Notes: generated by a model not told the origin, from the sequence alone. Shown: positions 34,582 through 43,614, numbered from the stretch's first letter. The stretch: DNA of 64,000 nt from JALYNX01 sp963749415 (GCA_963749415.1 CAVVMG010000001.1:1-64000); one strand, 5' to 3'. Program-made: numbers and translations.

Positions 34582-35922
34582 TCACTGCAGCACGACCACT
34601 TGATAGCCGTTGGCCACTTTCGTGTAGTACGTGGGGCCGCACTGCGTGTAGGCCACGTTGCTGACGTTCACGCTCTTGCAGCCTGCCGGCAGCGTCGTGA
34701 TGATCGCTCCGGCCGGAGGCTCGACGACCTGGTAGGCGACCTCGCCACTGGTCATCACGCGCGTATAGTAGGCATTGTCGTGGTAGTAGTAGGTGGATCC
34801 GGACACCACGACGGGCGCCGCGGCAGCGGGAGGCTTCGCCAGCATCGTGCCGATAGCGATGCCCGCGCCGACCGCCGCCACGGCCTTCCACGCGTCGTAA
34901 CTCTCATAACGGTCGCCGACCACGACGCCGCCATGGCGTCCGACCGCCGCGGCCCCTTCTTCACCGACGACGACAGCGCCGCGACGGCCGACCGCGCCAT
35001 CAACATCGACTTCCTCGCCAGTCGCGACGGCGCCGTCCCGGCCAACGGCGGCATAGCCCTCTTCGCCGCTGGCGACGGCGCCGTGTCGTCCAGCCGCGGC
35101 GCATCTTCGCGGTTGCGCCAACTCGGCGGCAGCAGCTGTCGCGTCCCGGTAGTCGAGACGGTAACAGGCGATGCGCTGCGCAAGCCGGAACACGCCGGCG
35201 ACGAGGCCACGTGTGTCCGAGGTTGGATAGGAGAACGCCCTGGCCAGCGCCTCGGCGGCCGATACGACCGAAATCGGCGCGAGCGACGGTCGAGCGTCTC
35301 GATCGCGATCGTACGCCGGAAAGACAATCGCGCCGATTGGGCCCGGCTCCCGTGCCACGCGATCTGCCGGTATCGCCACCACCTGCTTCGGCTGTTCGAC
35401 GAACGCCCGCTGGTCGTCGAGATCTGCCGATGGTGTCGTCCGAACATCCGGGGTGAACGGGAGAGGCAGGGCAGCCTGTCGATTGACATCAACCGGCACG
35501 ACATCGTCGCCGAACAGACGCCAGCCTCGCTCGAGCAGCCGCACCACCAGCGTGCTCTTGCCAGCTCCCGCCGGACCCGCCAGCAGCACCACGGCCCCGT
35601 CTTTGGCCGCGGCACCGGCGTGCAGCCAGAGGAGGTGTGGATGTGCGGCGGCGAAGTCGGCCGTCGTCCACTTTCGTACGAAATACAGGACGTGCTCGAG
35701 AGAGCCTGCCACGTATCGGCCGGCTGAATCGCGAAGCTCCACGCAGGATGCGGCTGGCTCGCTCAGGGTCAGGCGGAGGGCGGCCGAAGCGCCGGGGCCT
35801 GGAGCAGCCAACAGGTGATTCAACCGCAATCGAACCTGGGAGGCGAGCCGGTCCGAGCCGCAGTCAATCTCGACCTGCCGGCCATTGAAGCCCGCGAAGA
35901 GCCGGTGCGGATGGTCGGTCAT
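34582..35922 (-). CDS. HprK-related kinase fused to a GRHG-repeat and C-terminal surface domain
   Basis: Residues 1-270 form an HPr-kinase-like domain with a P-loop (GPAGAGKSTL near 117), of the type found next to PqqD and radical SAM genes. From about residue 275 the protein changes to tandem units like AAVGRHGGVVVGD / AVGRDGAVATGEE, then a helix and a C-terminal domain rich in Tyr with STYYYHDNAYYTRV and TQCGPTYYTKVANGYQVVVL. In acidobacterial relatives that second half is usually a separate exported protein (recalled). The join is in frame and not at a visible indel, but fusion by a lost stop codon cannot be excluded. It starts one base after the PqqD stop. Confidence 0.75.
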   Translation of the reverse strand: MTDHPHRLFAGFNGRQVEIDCGSDRLASQVRLRLNHLLAAPGPGASAALRLTLSEPAASCVELRDSAGRYVAGSLEHVLYFVRKWTTADFAAAHPHLLWLHAGAAAKDGAVVLLAGPAGAGKSTLVVRLLERGWRLFGDDVVPVDVNRQAALPLPFTPDVRTTPSADLDDQRAFVEQPKQVVAIPADRVAREPGPIGAIVFPAYDRDRDARPSLAPISVVSAAEALARAFSYPTSDTRGLVAGVFRLAQRIACYRLDYRDATAAAAELAQPRRCAAAGRHGAVASGEEGYAAVGRDGAVATGEEVDVDGAVGRRGAVVVGEEGAAAVGRHGGVVVGDRYESYDAWKAVAAVGAGIAIGTMLAKPPAAAAPVVVSGSTYYYHDNAYYTRVMTSGEVAYQVVEPPAGAIITTLPAGCKSVNVSNVAYTQCGPTYYTKVANGYQVVVLQ

Positions 35923-35923
35923 G

Positions 35924-36256
35924 TCAGGACTGCGGTGAGCCGGGCAGAAACTCGATCAGGCCCCGCGCACGAAGCGCGACAAGCACCCGCGCCACATCGT
36001 CGAGCAGCATCGCGTCGTTCACGCCGTAGCGCTCGCCGAGCACCCCTGCGATGCCGCTCAGCGTCAGCCGGCCATCGCACAGCGACCAGACTTCGGTCGC
36101 CGTACGGTTCAGCGCGCTCGCCTCGTCGCGCGACGGATTGTAGAGAAGGCACTCCCCATCCTGGACGAACTCTTCGACAGCGATCCGGCGCGGCAGGGAT
36201 CTGCCGTCGGCCACCACGTCCTCTTTTCCCGCACTGGCGTCTTCAGCGCTCGTCAC
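35924..36256 (-). CDS. PqqD-family peptide chaperone
   Basis: A 110-residue PqqD-like (RiPP recognition element) protein: EEFVQDGECLLYNPSRDEAS, LNRTATEVWSLCDGRLTLSG and the winged-helix end DDVARVLVALRARGLIEF. PqqD domains bind leader peptides and present them to radical SAM enzymes. The GTG start overlaps the stop of the His-Xaa-Asp protein (GTGA), which ties its translation to the proposed substrate. About 20 residues of N-terminal extension (MTSAEDASAGKEDVV) are not part of the fold. Confidence 0.88.
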   Translation of the reverse strand: MTSAEDASAGKEDVVADGRSLPRRIAVEEFVQDGECLLYNPSRDEASALNRTATEVWSLCDGRLTLSGIAGVLGERYGVNDAMLLDDVARVLVALRARGLIEFLPGSPQS

Positions 36257-37497
36257 AGAACGTTTCTCAGCGGTTCACACGCGGAGCTCGCGGTGACACG
36301 GGCATACCTGTCGAATCTCCGTGGGTATCGACATGCGGCTGTGCCCAGCCTTCCCGAGTCGCCATGGAAGTCGACATGACTGGCGTCGGCGTGGAACTCG
36401 TCCGTATGCAAAGACAGGTCGGTATGCGCGACCGCGCGAGCCTGATCCTCGTGCTCGTCGCCATGCGCGTCGGCATGCGGCGGCGCTGTCACCGTGCGTG
36501 TCGACGTGCACTGCGTCGGCGTGGTCGTTGTGAACGGGCCCATCCGAGTGGGGAATATCAGTGTGATCCTGATACGCCGTATCCGTGTGATCGCGATGGC
36601 CGGTATCCAAATGATCGACGTAGGGCACATCCAGGTGGTCGTGGTGCGGGGGGGTATAGCTGTTGTCGTCGTGATCGCGATGGCGCACATCCCAGTGGTC
36701 CGAGTGCGGTGGGTGCTGAGCAGGGCTATCCAGATGGCCCGGGCCGGAGAGGTCGTCGTGATCAGCGTGGGGGGCGGTGTCGCTGTGATCCCTATGGAAC
36801 GCATCATCGAGGTGATCGGAATGCCCGGCGTCGGTGTGGTCATTGAAAGCGTCATCGCCATGCGCGTCGGTGTGATCGCCATGATCGGCGTGGGTGTCTC
36901 CATGACTGTCGAGATGCGTCGCCGCATCCGCATGGTCGGTCGTGTGCCGGCGTGTCCGCATGCGGGACGTCGGTGTGCGGCGGCGTGTCGGTGTGCGGCA
37001 CGTCGGTGTGTGGCGGCGTGTCGGTGTGCGGGACGTCGGTGTGCGGCGGCGTGTCGGTGTGCGGCACGTCGGTGTGCGGCGCATCGGCATGGTCGATCGT
37101 GCGGCGCGTCGGTGTGCGGCGGCGTGTCCGGTGCGGCACGTCGGTGTGCGGCGCGTCGGAATGCGGCGCGTCGGTGTGCGGCGCGTCGAATGCGGCGTCG
37201 GTGTGCGCGGCGTGTCGATGCGGGTGTCGCGTGGTCGCTGTGGTCGGCGCGGCGCCGGCGTATCCAGATGGATGTCGGTGTGAATGATGATGTCGTCCAG
37301 ATGCGGTGCATCGCCGTGGACATCGTTGTGGGGCGTCGGGCTCTGCGCGGAGGCCGCGGGATATTGATGGCCGTCACCGCCGGCACGACCCAGCCCGCCC
37401 GCAGCAGCGCCCGCCGGGTGAAGTCTTTCTGCCTCTCGGACGTATCCGACGTCTCCGCCTTCACCTCGGGAACTTCATCGTCTCGAGAGTCCGCCAT
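36253..37497 (-). CDS. Exported His-Xaa-Asp repeat protein, proposed substrate of the radical SAM system
   Basis: ATG 37497 opens a charged leader (about 28 residues), a twin-arginine signal (TRRALLRAGWVVPAVTAI) and, with one base restored near 37365, a cleavage site PAASAQS. The mature part consists almost wholly of His-Xaa-Asp triplets: HNDVHGDAPHLD near 37340, VPHTDTPPHTD units at 37140-36960, HADHGDHTDAHGD and HSDHLDDAFHRD at 36940-36505, and HADASHVDFHGD at 36400-36340. More than 50 triplets are spread over three frames, so several single-base shifts interrupt the gene. The same length stays open in the first frame, to a stop at 36253. It could bind metal or be modified at His or Asp. 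No database family is claimed. Confidence 0.75.
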   Translation of the reverse strand: MADSRDDEVPEVKAETSDTSERQKDFTRRALLRAGWVVPAVTAINIPRPPRRARRPTTMSTAMHRIWTTSSFTPTSIWIRRRRADHSDHATPASTRRAHRRRIRRAAHRRAAFRRAAHRRAAPDTPPHTDAPHDRPCRCAAHRRAAHRHAAAHRRPAHRHAATHRRAAHRHAAAHRRPACGHAGTRPTMRMRRRISTVMETPTPIMAITPTRMAMTLSMTTPTPGIPITSMMRSIGITATPPPTLITTTSPARAIWIALLSTHRTRTTGMCAIAITTTTAIPPRTTTTWMCPTSIIWIPAIAITRIRRIRITLIFPTRMGPFTTTTPTQCTSTRTVTAPPHADAHGDEHEDQARAVAHTDLSLHTDEFHADASHVDFHGDSGRLGTAACRYPRRFDRYARVTASSACEPLRNVL

Positions 37498-37547
37498 GTT
37501 GTGCCTCCGAACTCAGTTCAATCGCGAAATCGATCGAATCTGCCGCT

Positions 37548-39068
37548 CAGTCGGCAATCCGCGCCAGCCCCGCCGCTCCGCTCGAGTGCTGCGACACGAG
37601 CGTCAGTCCTGCCTTGGCCGCCAGGCCCGCGAGCCCCTCGTGTCGCGTGAGCCATTCGCCGTACGCGTACACCAGCAGATGTTGAAAGTGTCCGCGCAGC
37701 CACGATCTCAGCTGACGCCGCCGATGCCTCGTCTACCTCGAGCAGCCGGCCGGGCATCAGCAGGACCAGGCTATAGACCGTATCGCCGTCGAGCGGAATG
37801 CCGTCGAACATGCTGCCGGCGACGAAGTTCGCCGCAAACGACGGCTGGAGCTGCCGCGCGTGCTCCAGCTTCGTCTCGTCGAGGTCCATGCCGAACGGGA
37901 TGAGATTCGGCCGCGGCTCGCAGATCTTCTTGAGCAGCGCGCCGTTTCCGCACCCGAGGTCGAGCACCGTGCCCGTGTCGCCAATCGACGCGTGAGCGAG
38001 CTCCACGATTGGCCGGTGCGCCTCGTCCATCGCCATCGCCGAATTGAAGCCGTTGTCCGACGCATACCAGCTCGGGGGCGCGGTGTAGGGCGCAATCGGG
38101 GCCTCGAGCCCTCGCACGAACGCCATCGAATGCGTCACGCCCGGTCGTTCGGGCGCTCGGAACGGAAAAACGAGGCCGGCGGCAGCCTCGTCCGGCATCC
38201 GGCGGCCGGGCCGGCGCACGACGAACTCGTGCGCCGTGGCGTCGGTGCGGGTCGACACCTTCAACACGGGCGTCTTCACCTGGGCGATGCCGTGCAGCGC
38301 AGACCAGGACGCCGGCCAGTTGAGAATCTCCTCCATCCACTCCATCTCGGCCGCGAACCCGAGGTCGCGGCCAAGACCCATCAGCAGGTTGGCGAAGTCG
38401 ACGGTGTGAGGGCAGGAAAACGAGCAGGGCAGATGGGGCACGGCGCGTACCCCCATCCATCGCCACAGGATGTTCGCCTGGAACGGCGTGCTCGACTCCA
38501 CTTCGATCAGCCGGCCGTCTTCGCTCGGGGATCCGCTGTTCGCCGCCATCGCCCACGTCGTGTCCACGCAGCCGTCGTTCACCCAGACGCGGCGGAAGAA
38601 CGCGATGCAACAGGCGGGAAACCCGAGCAGCCGGCCCATCACTCCGTCGTCTCCGGCGTCGATGGCCTGCTTCAACGCGGCGACATCGGCAAGCCCGCCG
38701 ACCGCGACCCGGTACTCGAACGGCTCGCCCGCTCGGGGCGCGACCGAGGTGCTCGCATACCCCGGCGTCGTGCCAGACATCGCCACGGGCATCGTGCTCA
38801 AGCCTCCGGCGGCCCACTCCCCTGTTCGCGCAATCAGACGATCCGCGGACACCGACGTCAGGGCGCATCGACGGCTGCCGGAGAGGACGGAGCGCCACTC
38901 GATCTCGCTCCAGGCGTTGCCGATCCGCTGGATTCTCGGTTCCCACGTGGCGCGGGCCTTGTCGCTGACCCAGCTGATGCGTGTGAAGTCAGGAAGGACG
39001 TACGACAGCCTGTCGCGCTGGAACGCGTCGATCGACGGAGACGCGACCGGCGTTGCTTCGGCGGTCAT
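37548..39068 (-). CDS. Two-domain protein: DUF483-like N-terminus plus SAM methyltransferase
   Basis: ATG 39068 overlaps the radical SAM stop (ATGA). Residues 1-330 include GRLLGFPACCIAFFRRVWVN, a Cys-Cys motif like that of DUF483-type proteins, and further cysteines in LPCSFSCPHTVDF. From about 355 follows a class I methyltransferase: VLDLGCGNGALLKKI (SAM-binding), GMDLDETKLEHARQL and the motif-IV region YSLVLLMPGRL. A frameshift near 37710 separates the last part; the corrected frame ends LAAKAGLTLVSQHSSGAAGL at 37548. Likely acts on the repeat protein or on a modification intermediate; unproven. Confidence 0.78.
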
Positions 39069-40240
39069 TGCGCAACGCTCCCGGCGGCTTCGAGACGAGG
39101 CAGTTCCTGGTGGAGATAGGCGTTCCGTCCCGCCGTCCACTGACGAAGTGCGAAGGCTTCCAACGCCCCGCGGTGCGGGCTGATCGACACCGGCGTGCGG
39201 CCTTCGGCGATGAGCTCGGCCTCGAAGCGCGAGAAGAGCGCCATCCATAGATCGCACTTGCTCGATCGGTTCCGCCAGTCTCCGTTGATGGACCCGCCCG
39301 GACACTGCCCTTTGCACATCAGGAAGAACCGGCAATCGTGGCAGCCACCGACTTCCTGTGGCGCGTGGTAGAGCGCGAGGTAGCGTTCGAACCCTTCGCG
39401 GTCGGCTTTCACGAAATCGATGCCGTCCTTGTTCGTCCGGCCGCAGTTGCTGCGCTGTCCGTGCCCCTCGACGCCCTGGACCGCCCGCGTATTGAACGGG
39501 TCGCAGGCATTCCAGACACACGTGGTGTTGTCGTCCTGACCGAGCAGCATCTTGCGGATGTCCGAGAAGACATCGAATCGCAACGCGCGAAGCTGTGGCT
39601 CGAGCGCTGCGAACTCCAGGAACGCCCTCATCTGCTCGTCCGGCGTGAGCCCGTACTTCGCGCCGATCGCGGGACCTTCGATCTCGAGATCGTGGAGCCG
39701 CACGCTCGTGATGCCGAGCGTATCGAGGTAGCGGAACCAGTCGCACATCCTGGGCAGCTTGTCGGCCGTCGCGTTGTTGCGGTGAAGGGTGACAATCAGG
39801 CTTGGCGTGAGGCCCTCTCGCACCAGCCGTTCGATCGCGGCATGCGTTTTCGCCGTGGCCTCCCGCGTGAGCTTGACGGAGCCGGCCCAGCGCACGTCGT
39901 TGAGATCGTCGGGGCCGTCCACCGAGATGCCGACGGATACCGAGTATTTCTTGAAGAACGCAATGTGCCGATCGTTGATGAGCGTGCCGTTGGTCTGGAT
40001 GCCGTTGGTGCCGAATCGTTCCAAGCCGAATGCCCAGAGCTCCTCGAGCACGTGCTCCGGCACGAGCAGCGGCTCGCCGCCGAAAATCGTGAAATGCGAG
40101 CCGGCCCGCTCCAGGGCGGCCTTCATCCTGGGCAGGTCGTAGGTATTCGGGATGTTGCCGGCATCCCGCTGCGGATTCTGGTAGCGGTCCTGACACTGGA
40201 TGTTGCACTTGACCCCGAGCGGCCTGACCTCGATACTCAT
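39065..40240 (-). CDS. Radical SAM/SPASM maturase-like enzyme with altered cluster motif
   Basis: A 391-residue protein from ATG 40240. The N-terminal site reads VKCNIQCQDRYQNPQ, where radical SAM proteins have CxxxCxxC; the third cysteine is arginine here and the preceding aromatic is Asp. The rest is canonical: FTIFGGEPLL (GGEP), QTNGTLI, VGISVDGPDDLND and a full SPASM cysteine set (CVWNACDPFN, SNCGRTNKDG, CHDCRFFLMCKGQCPGGS, SKCDLW) for auxiliary clusters. Enzymes of this type crosslink or epimerise peptides bound by PqqD domains, and a PqqD gene is in the operon. Either the motif change is a sequence error or the enzyme has lost normal SAM cleavage. Confidence 0.88.
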   Translation of the reverse strand: MSIEVRPLGVKCNIQCQDRYQNPQRDAGNIPNTYDLPRMKAALERAGSHFTIFGGEPLLVPEHVLEELWAFGLERFGTNGIQTNGTLINDRHIAFFKKYSVSVGISVDGPDDLNDVRWAGSVKLTREATAKTHAAIERLVREGLTPSLIVTLHRNNATADKLPRMCDWFRYLDTLGITSVRLHDLEIEGPAIGAKYGLTPDEQMRAFLEFAALEPQLRALRFDVFSDIRKMLLGQDDNTTCVWNACDPFNTRAVQGVEGHGQRSNCGRTNKDGIDFVKADREGFERYLALYHAPQEVGGCHDCRFFLMCKGQCPGGSINGDWRNRSSKCDLWMALFSRFEAELIAEGRTPVSISPHRGALEAFALRQWTAGRNAYLHQELPRLEAAGSVAQ

Positions 40241-40290
40241 GATGATTTTTCCCGGATGTTCGTCGTGCGACTGAGACTCGGTCGTGGACG

Positions 40291-41451
40291 TTGACGCAAC
40301 TGAACCGATCGATCGCGGAGCGCTGTGACCCTCGGCCGCCGGCCCGTGCTCATCGCACCGCCGAGCTCGGCGATGCGTCGGACGTGTGGCTGCTCGAAGC
40401 CGCCCGCGCGGTGATCGATGAATCGGCCCTCGGATCGATCCGCCTGGCCCGCTGGGACCGCGTGCCCCATGATGCGGAAGCCAATCACCTGGCACCGCTG
40501 CTGGATGTGTTCCTCCGGACCCACGATCACAACGCGCCCGAGGCGGTCGTTCGCCAGCTGCGCGCGCTCGCCCTGCGACACGCCGCCTGGCACCGCACGC
40601 GCACCGCCGCGCTCCTCGAAATCCTCGGCGAGTTCGATCGGCTGTCCATCGACGCTCTGGTTCTCAAGGGCGCTGCCCTCGCATGGATGATCTACCCGTC
40701 GCCGAGTCTGCGACCGATGGTCGATCTGGACGTGCTGGTCCCTCGGGCCAGGGCCGGCGAGGCGCAAGCCGCCCTCGGCCGGCTCGGATTCGGCGCGGAG
40801 CCCGAACCGAGGCGATTCAGACGAAACGCCCATCATCTCCCCGTGGCCCAACGGCTGGACGATGGACTGCCGGTCAACGTCGAGATCCACGTCGATGCGC
40901 TGTCGCGCGACGCGCCCTCGACCATCGCAACGAGCAATCTCACTGAACCTCCACAGCCGTTCATGTTGAACGGGACGCGACGATTGACACTCGGCCATCT
41001 CGACATGCTCAGGCACCTCACCCACCATCTGCTCGAGCCCTCGCCGAATGGGCGCGTCCGGCTGATCGGCATCGTGGATCTCGTGAGCTACGCCTGCGCC
41101 TTCCACGAGCGGATCGACTGGCGCCGTCTGCAGTCCGACTTCGGGTTCGTCACCAATGCGCTCGCGTGTCTGCATCATCTCGTGCCGCTGCCCGACACGT
41201 TGATGCGGTTCGCGCCCGTCCCCGCCAGCGCCGCGCCCGATCGCGTTGGCGAGATCGTGCGCCCTCTCCGCTCCGTCCTCATGGAAGGGCAACCGCTGCG
41301 TGCCATCTTCCAGGAGCTGTTCAACCCGCCCGATTGGTGGATGCACGCCTTTTACAACGTGCCTACCGATCGATCGCTCACCCCGGTGCGCGTCTTTCGG
41401 CATCCGTGGCAACTGGCACGCTGGTTCGCATTGCGAGCGGCCGGCTTCTGA
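40291..41451 (+). CDS. Nucleotidyltransferase-family protein (NTP_transf_5-like)
   Basis: A 386-residue protein divergent from the radical SAM operon with only 50 bases between starts. The centre has ALVLKGAALAWMIYPSPSLR followed by PMVDLDVLVPR (the G-x(n)-DxDhhV nucleotidyltransferase signature) and later NVEIHVDALS. Such proteins recur beside PqqD/HprK genes in RiPP-like loci. It probably transfers a nucleotidyl group or is a degenerate member. The frame opens at TTG 40291; a GTG at 40383 inside is an alternative. No signal peptide. Confidence 0.75.
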   Translation: MTQLNRSIAERCDPRPPARAHRTAELGDASDVWLLEAARAVIDESALGSIRLARWDRVPHDAEANHLAPLLDVFLRTHDHNAPEAVVRQLRALALRHAAWHRTRTAALLEILGEFDRLSIDALVLKGAALAWMIYPSPSLRPMVDLDVLVPRARAGEAQAALGRLGFGAEPEPRRFRRNAHHLPVAQRLDDGLPVNVEIHVDALSRDAPSTIATSNLTEPPQPFMLNGTRRLTLGHLDMLRHLTHHLLEPSPNGRVRLIGIVDLVSYACAFHERIDWRRLQSDFGFVTNALACLHHLVPLPDTLMRFAPVPASAAPDRVGEIVRPLRSVLMEGQPLRAIFQELFNPPDWWMHAFYNVPTDRSLTPVRVFRHPWQLARWFALRAAGF

Positions 41452-42640
41452 ATGCACCGATGGGTGAAGTCGCGCACGCGGACTCGCTCAGGAGCCGCGT
41501 GTAGAGCCCATCCATGTCCGCCACAAACCTGGTCATGCCGAATCTGGCTCGCACACGGCTTTGCGCCGATGCCGCGAGCCCCCGCGCCAGCGCTCCGTCT
41601 TGCAACAGACGCAGGAGCGCGGCGGTCAGTCGGGACGGATCCCGGCTCGGAACGAGCAGTCCGGTCTGCGTGGTCGTCGATCAGATCAGGAACGCCGCCA
41701 ACGTTCGTGGCGAGGACGGGGCATCCAGCGGCCATCGCTTCGATCAGCGAAATCGGCATGCCCTCGTTGTCGGAACACGAGACGAGCACGTCCAGGTCGC
41801 CGTAGACCTGCGCGAGGTCGGAGCGCCACCCTGCGAAAATCACCCGATTCGACAGCTTCAAGCGATGGGCGCGCGCCCGAATGGCTGAACCGAGCTCGCC
41901 GTCGCCGACCACCAGAAAGCGCACGTCGGGGCGCACCGCCGCGATCCTGGCTGCGACCTCGAGGAACAGGTAGTGGTTCTTGATGGGGGACAGCCGTCCG
42001 ACGATTCCCACGAGCGGCACGTCCGGTGCGAGGCCGAGCTCTCGGCGCAACGCGCCGCGCATCTCCCGGCAGCGAAGCAGCGCGTTCCAGATCGACCCCT
42101 GGTTCAACCACACTGATGCGATCCGCCGGCGCGACGCCGTAACAGACCAGATCGGACTTCACCCGCGGGCTCACAGCGAGCAAGTGATCCGACACTCGCG
42201 CCAGCGCACGCTCCGCCCGCCGCGCGACCCAGGTTTTCGCGGCGCCGAAGTATCCGGCCAGCACGTGTCCGTGGTAACACGTGGAGCACGAGGGCTGAGC
42301 CCTCGAGGGCGGCGGCAAGACGGCCCACCATTCCGGCCTTGCTCAGGTGAGTCTCGATGATGTCGGGACGAAGATCTCGAATCAGCTGACGCACCCGTGC
42401 CATCGCGACCACGTCGCGGAGGCCCACGCTCGGCGTCCCGACCATCTCGGGAAGGATGATTGGACGAATCCCCTGCGACTCGACGAACGGGAGCATCGAC
42501 CGCTCCCCCGGGCCCTCGATTCCCGTCACCAGCCACTGCTCGTAGCGCGACGGGGACAGACCGCGGCACAGCGTCGAGAGGTAGACCGCGGGCCCACCGG
42601 TGTTCAAACGGGTGATGATTCTGAGGATCCGAATCCGGCG
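41378..42640 (-). pseudogene. GT4 glycosyltransferase with several frameshifts
   Basis: All parts of a family-4 glycosyltransferase are readable across three frames: N-terminal LRIITRLNTGGPAVYLSTL, IETHLSKAGMVGRLAAAL, then HGHVLAGYFGAAKTWVARR, the donor domain VGIVGRLSPIKNHYLFLEV, and the EX7E site SDNEGMPISLIEAMAAG; the end reads RARFGMTRFVADMDGLYTRL. Shifts occur near 42290, 42090 and 41680. Both edges are approximate because no clean start or stop frame is evident. It is convergent with the nucleotidyltransferase. It transfers a sugar from an activated nucleotide to an unknown acceptor, likely for a surface polysaccharide. Confidence 0.75.
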
Positions 42641-43215
42641 GCCCCACGGATGGCCATCCGCGCACACGAAATCTCGTGGGCGCGCAGTCGTTCGACGCCA
42701 GTTTTGCGAGGAAGACACGGTTTGGCGCCGAACAGCCAGCACGTCCTGTGCCGTCGGCGGGCACTTTTGCCGAAGCCGGCGGAACCCTGAAAAACCCGTC
42801 GACCACCATGAAGCATCAGCGGGCATCGAGCACAGCGTTCGCGCGTTGGCTGGCACTGGTCCCTCAACCCAAGCGTCAAAATTTGACTACAATCAACGCC
42901 GCGCCGACCCCCACGGCCGCGTGGAGGTCCCCGCTCACTTGAGTGGAGCATGAACGAGCCGACGTTGCCAGCCGTGAGCCGTGCAGATAGGCAACTCAAG
43001 TCTGGACCGACGACGTGAGCCCTGACGTGCGAGTGCCGGCGCATCAGTGCGATCGGATGTCCCATGCGGCCAAGGCGGACGCGCCGTTCGGTGGCCGAAT
43101 GGATTCGCAGACAAGCGCGTGATCCCGGCACACGCAACGGCAAGGACTGAAACAGCAGAGCCGGAGCGATCGCGGGGGAGAGAAACCCGCAAAGCGCTCC
43201 TGAGAGCAGTCAGCG
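42641..43215. other. Gap without a supported gene
   Basis: Open frames here are short, overlapping and without recognisable motifs. It lies between the glycosyltransferase and a small plus-strand gene and probably includes the promoter regions of both. No hairpin or repeat stood out. Confidence 0.5.
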
Positions 43216-43614
43216 ATGAACCTGCCGACGGTGCTCGGGTGCGCGACACCCGCCCGTCGGCCTTCGAGTCAACGGGAGCCCCACGTGCCGGAAGTCTTCG
43301 ACGACGACGTCACGCGCGCCTATGTGGCGTGCGCGCATCTTTCCACGGCGGAGAAACTGAACGTATTCGCGGGCGTGTGGCTCGCCGTCGCGAATCAGGC
43401 GCGCACCGAAGCGCTCGGCGAGCCCGGGGGCTTTCCGGCGGAACGCGCGCGACAGGTGGCCATGCTGCAGCGCCTCGCAGAAGTGATCGCGGCTGAAGAG
43501 CCCGATCTCGAAACCGAGCGGCTCTATCACGCCGGTTATATCGACACCATGCTGCGCCGCGTGCGTCAGCAACTCGACAAGGTCGACGCGCGCGCGCCCG
43601 ACGACTTGCCGTGA
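43216..43614 (+). CDS. Hypothetical protein, helical
   Basis: A 132-residue open frame. The first 25 residues look unnatural and a start at GTG 43285 (VPEVFDDDVTRAYV) is likely, giving about 109 residues. The body is acidic and helical (HLSTAEKLNVFAGVWLAVAN, ERARQVAMLQRLAEVIAAEE, GYIDTMLRRVRQQLDKVDAR). There are no cysteines of note and no membrane segment. I do not recognise the family. The next gene starts 67 bases downstream. Confidence 0.5.
   Translation: MNLPTVLGCATPARRPSSQREPHVPEVFDDDVTRAYVACAHLSTAEKLNVFAGVWLAVANQARTEALGEPGGFPAERARQVAMLQRLAEVIAAEEPDLETERLYHAGYIDTMLRRVRQQLDKVDARAPDDLP

Noticed and set aside
33913..35727. 604-codon plus-strand open frame
   Set aside because: Antisense to the HprK-like and membrane genes; its composition is Arg/His-rich with no fold, a typical high-GC shadow.
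36950..37200. CRISPR-like array of short repeats (gtgtgcggcacgtcg)
   Set aside because: Repeats are 9-24 bp, without constant-length unique spacers, and are explained by tandem HTDVPHTDTPP coding units.
36942..37290. Plus-strand Cys-rich tandem protein (units like VCGTSVCGG)
   Set aside because: It is the antisense shadow of the His-Xaa-Asp repeats. All neighbouring genes and overlapping stops/starts are on the minus strand, and no ribosome site or leader fits.
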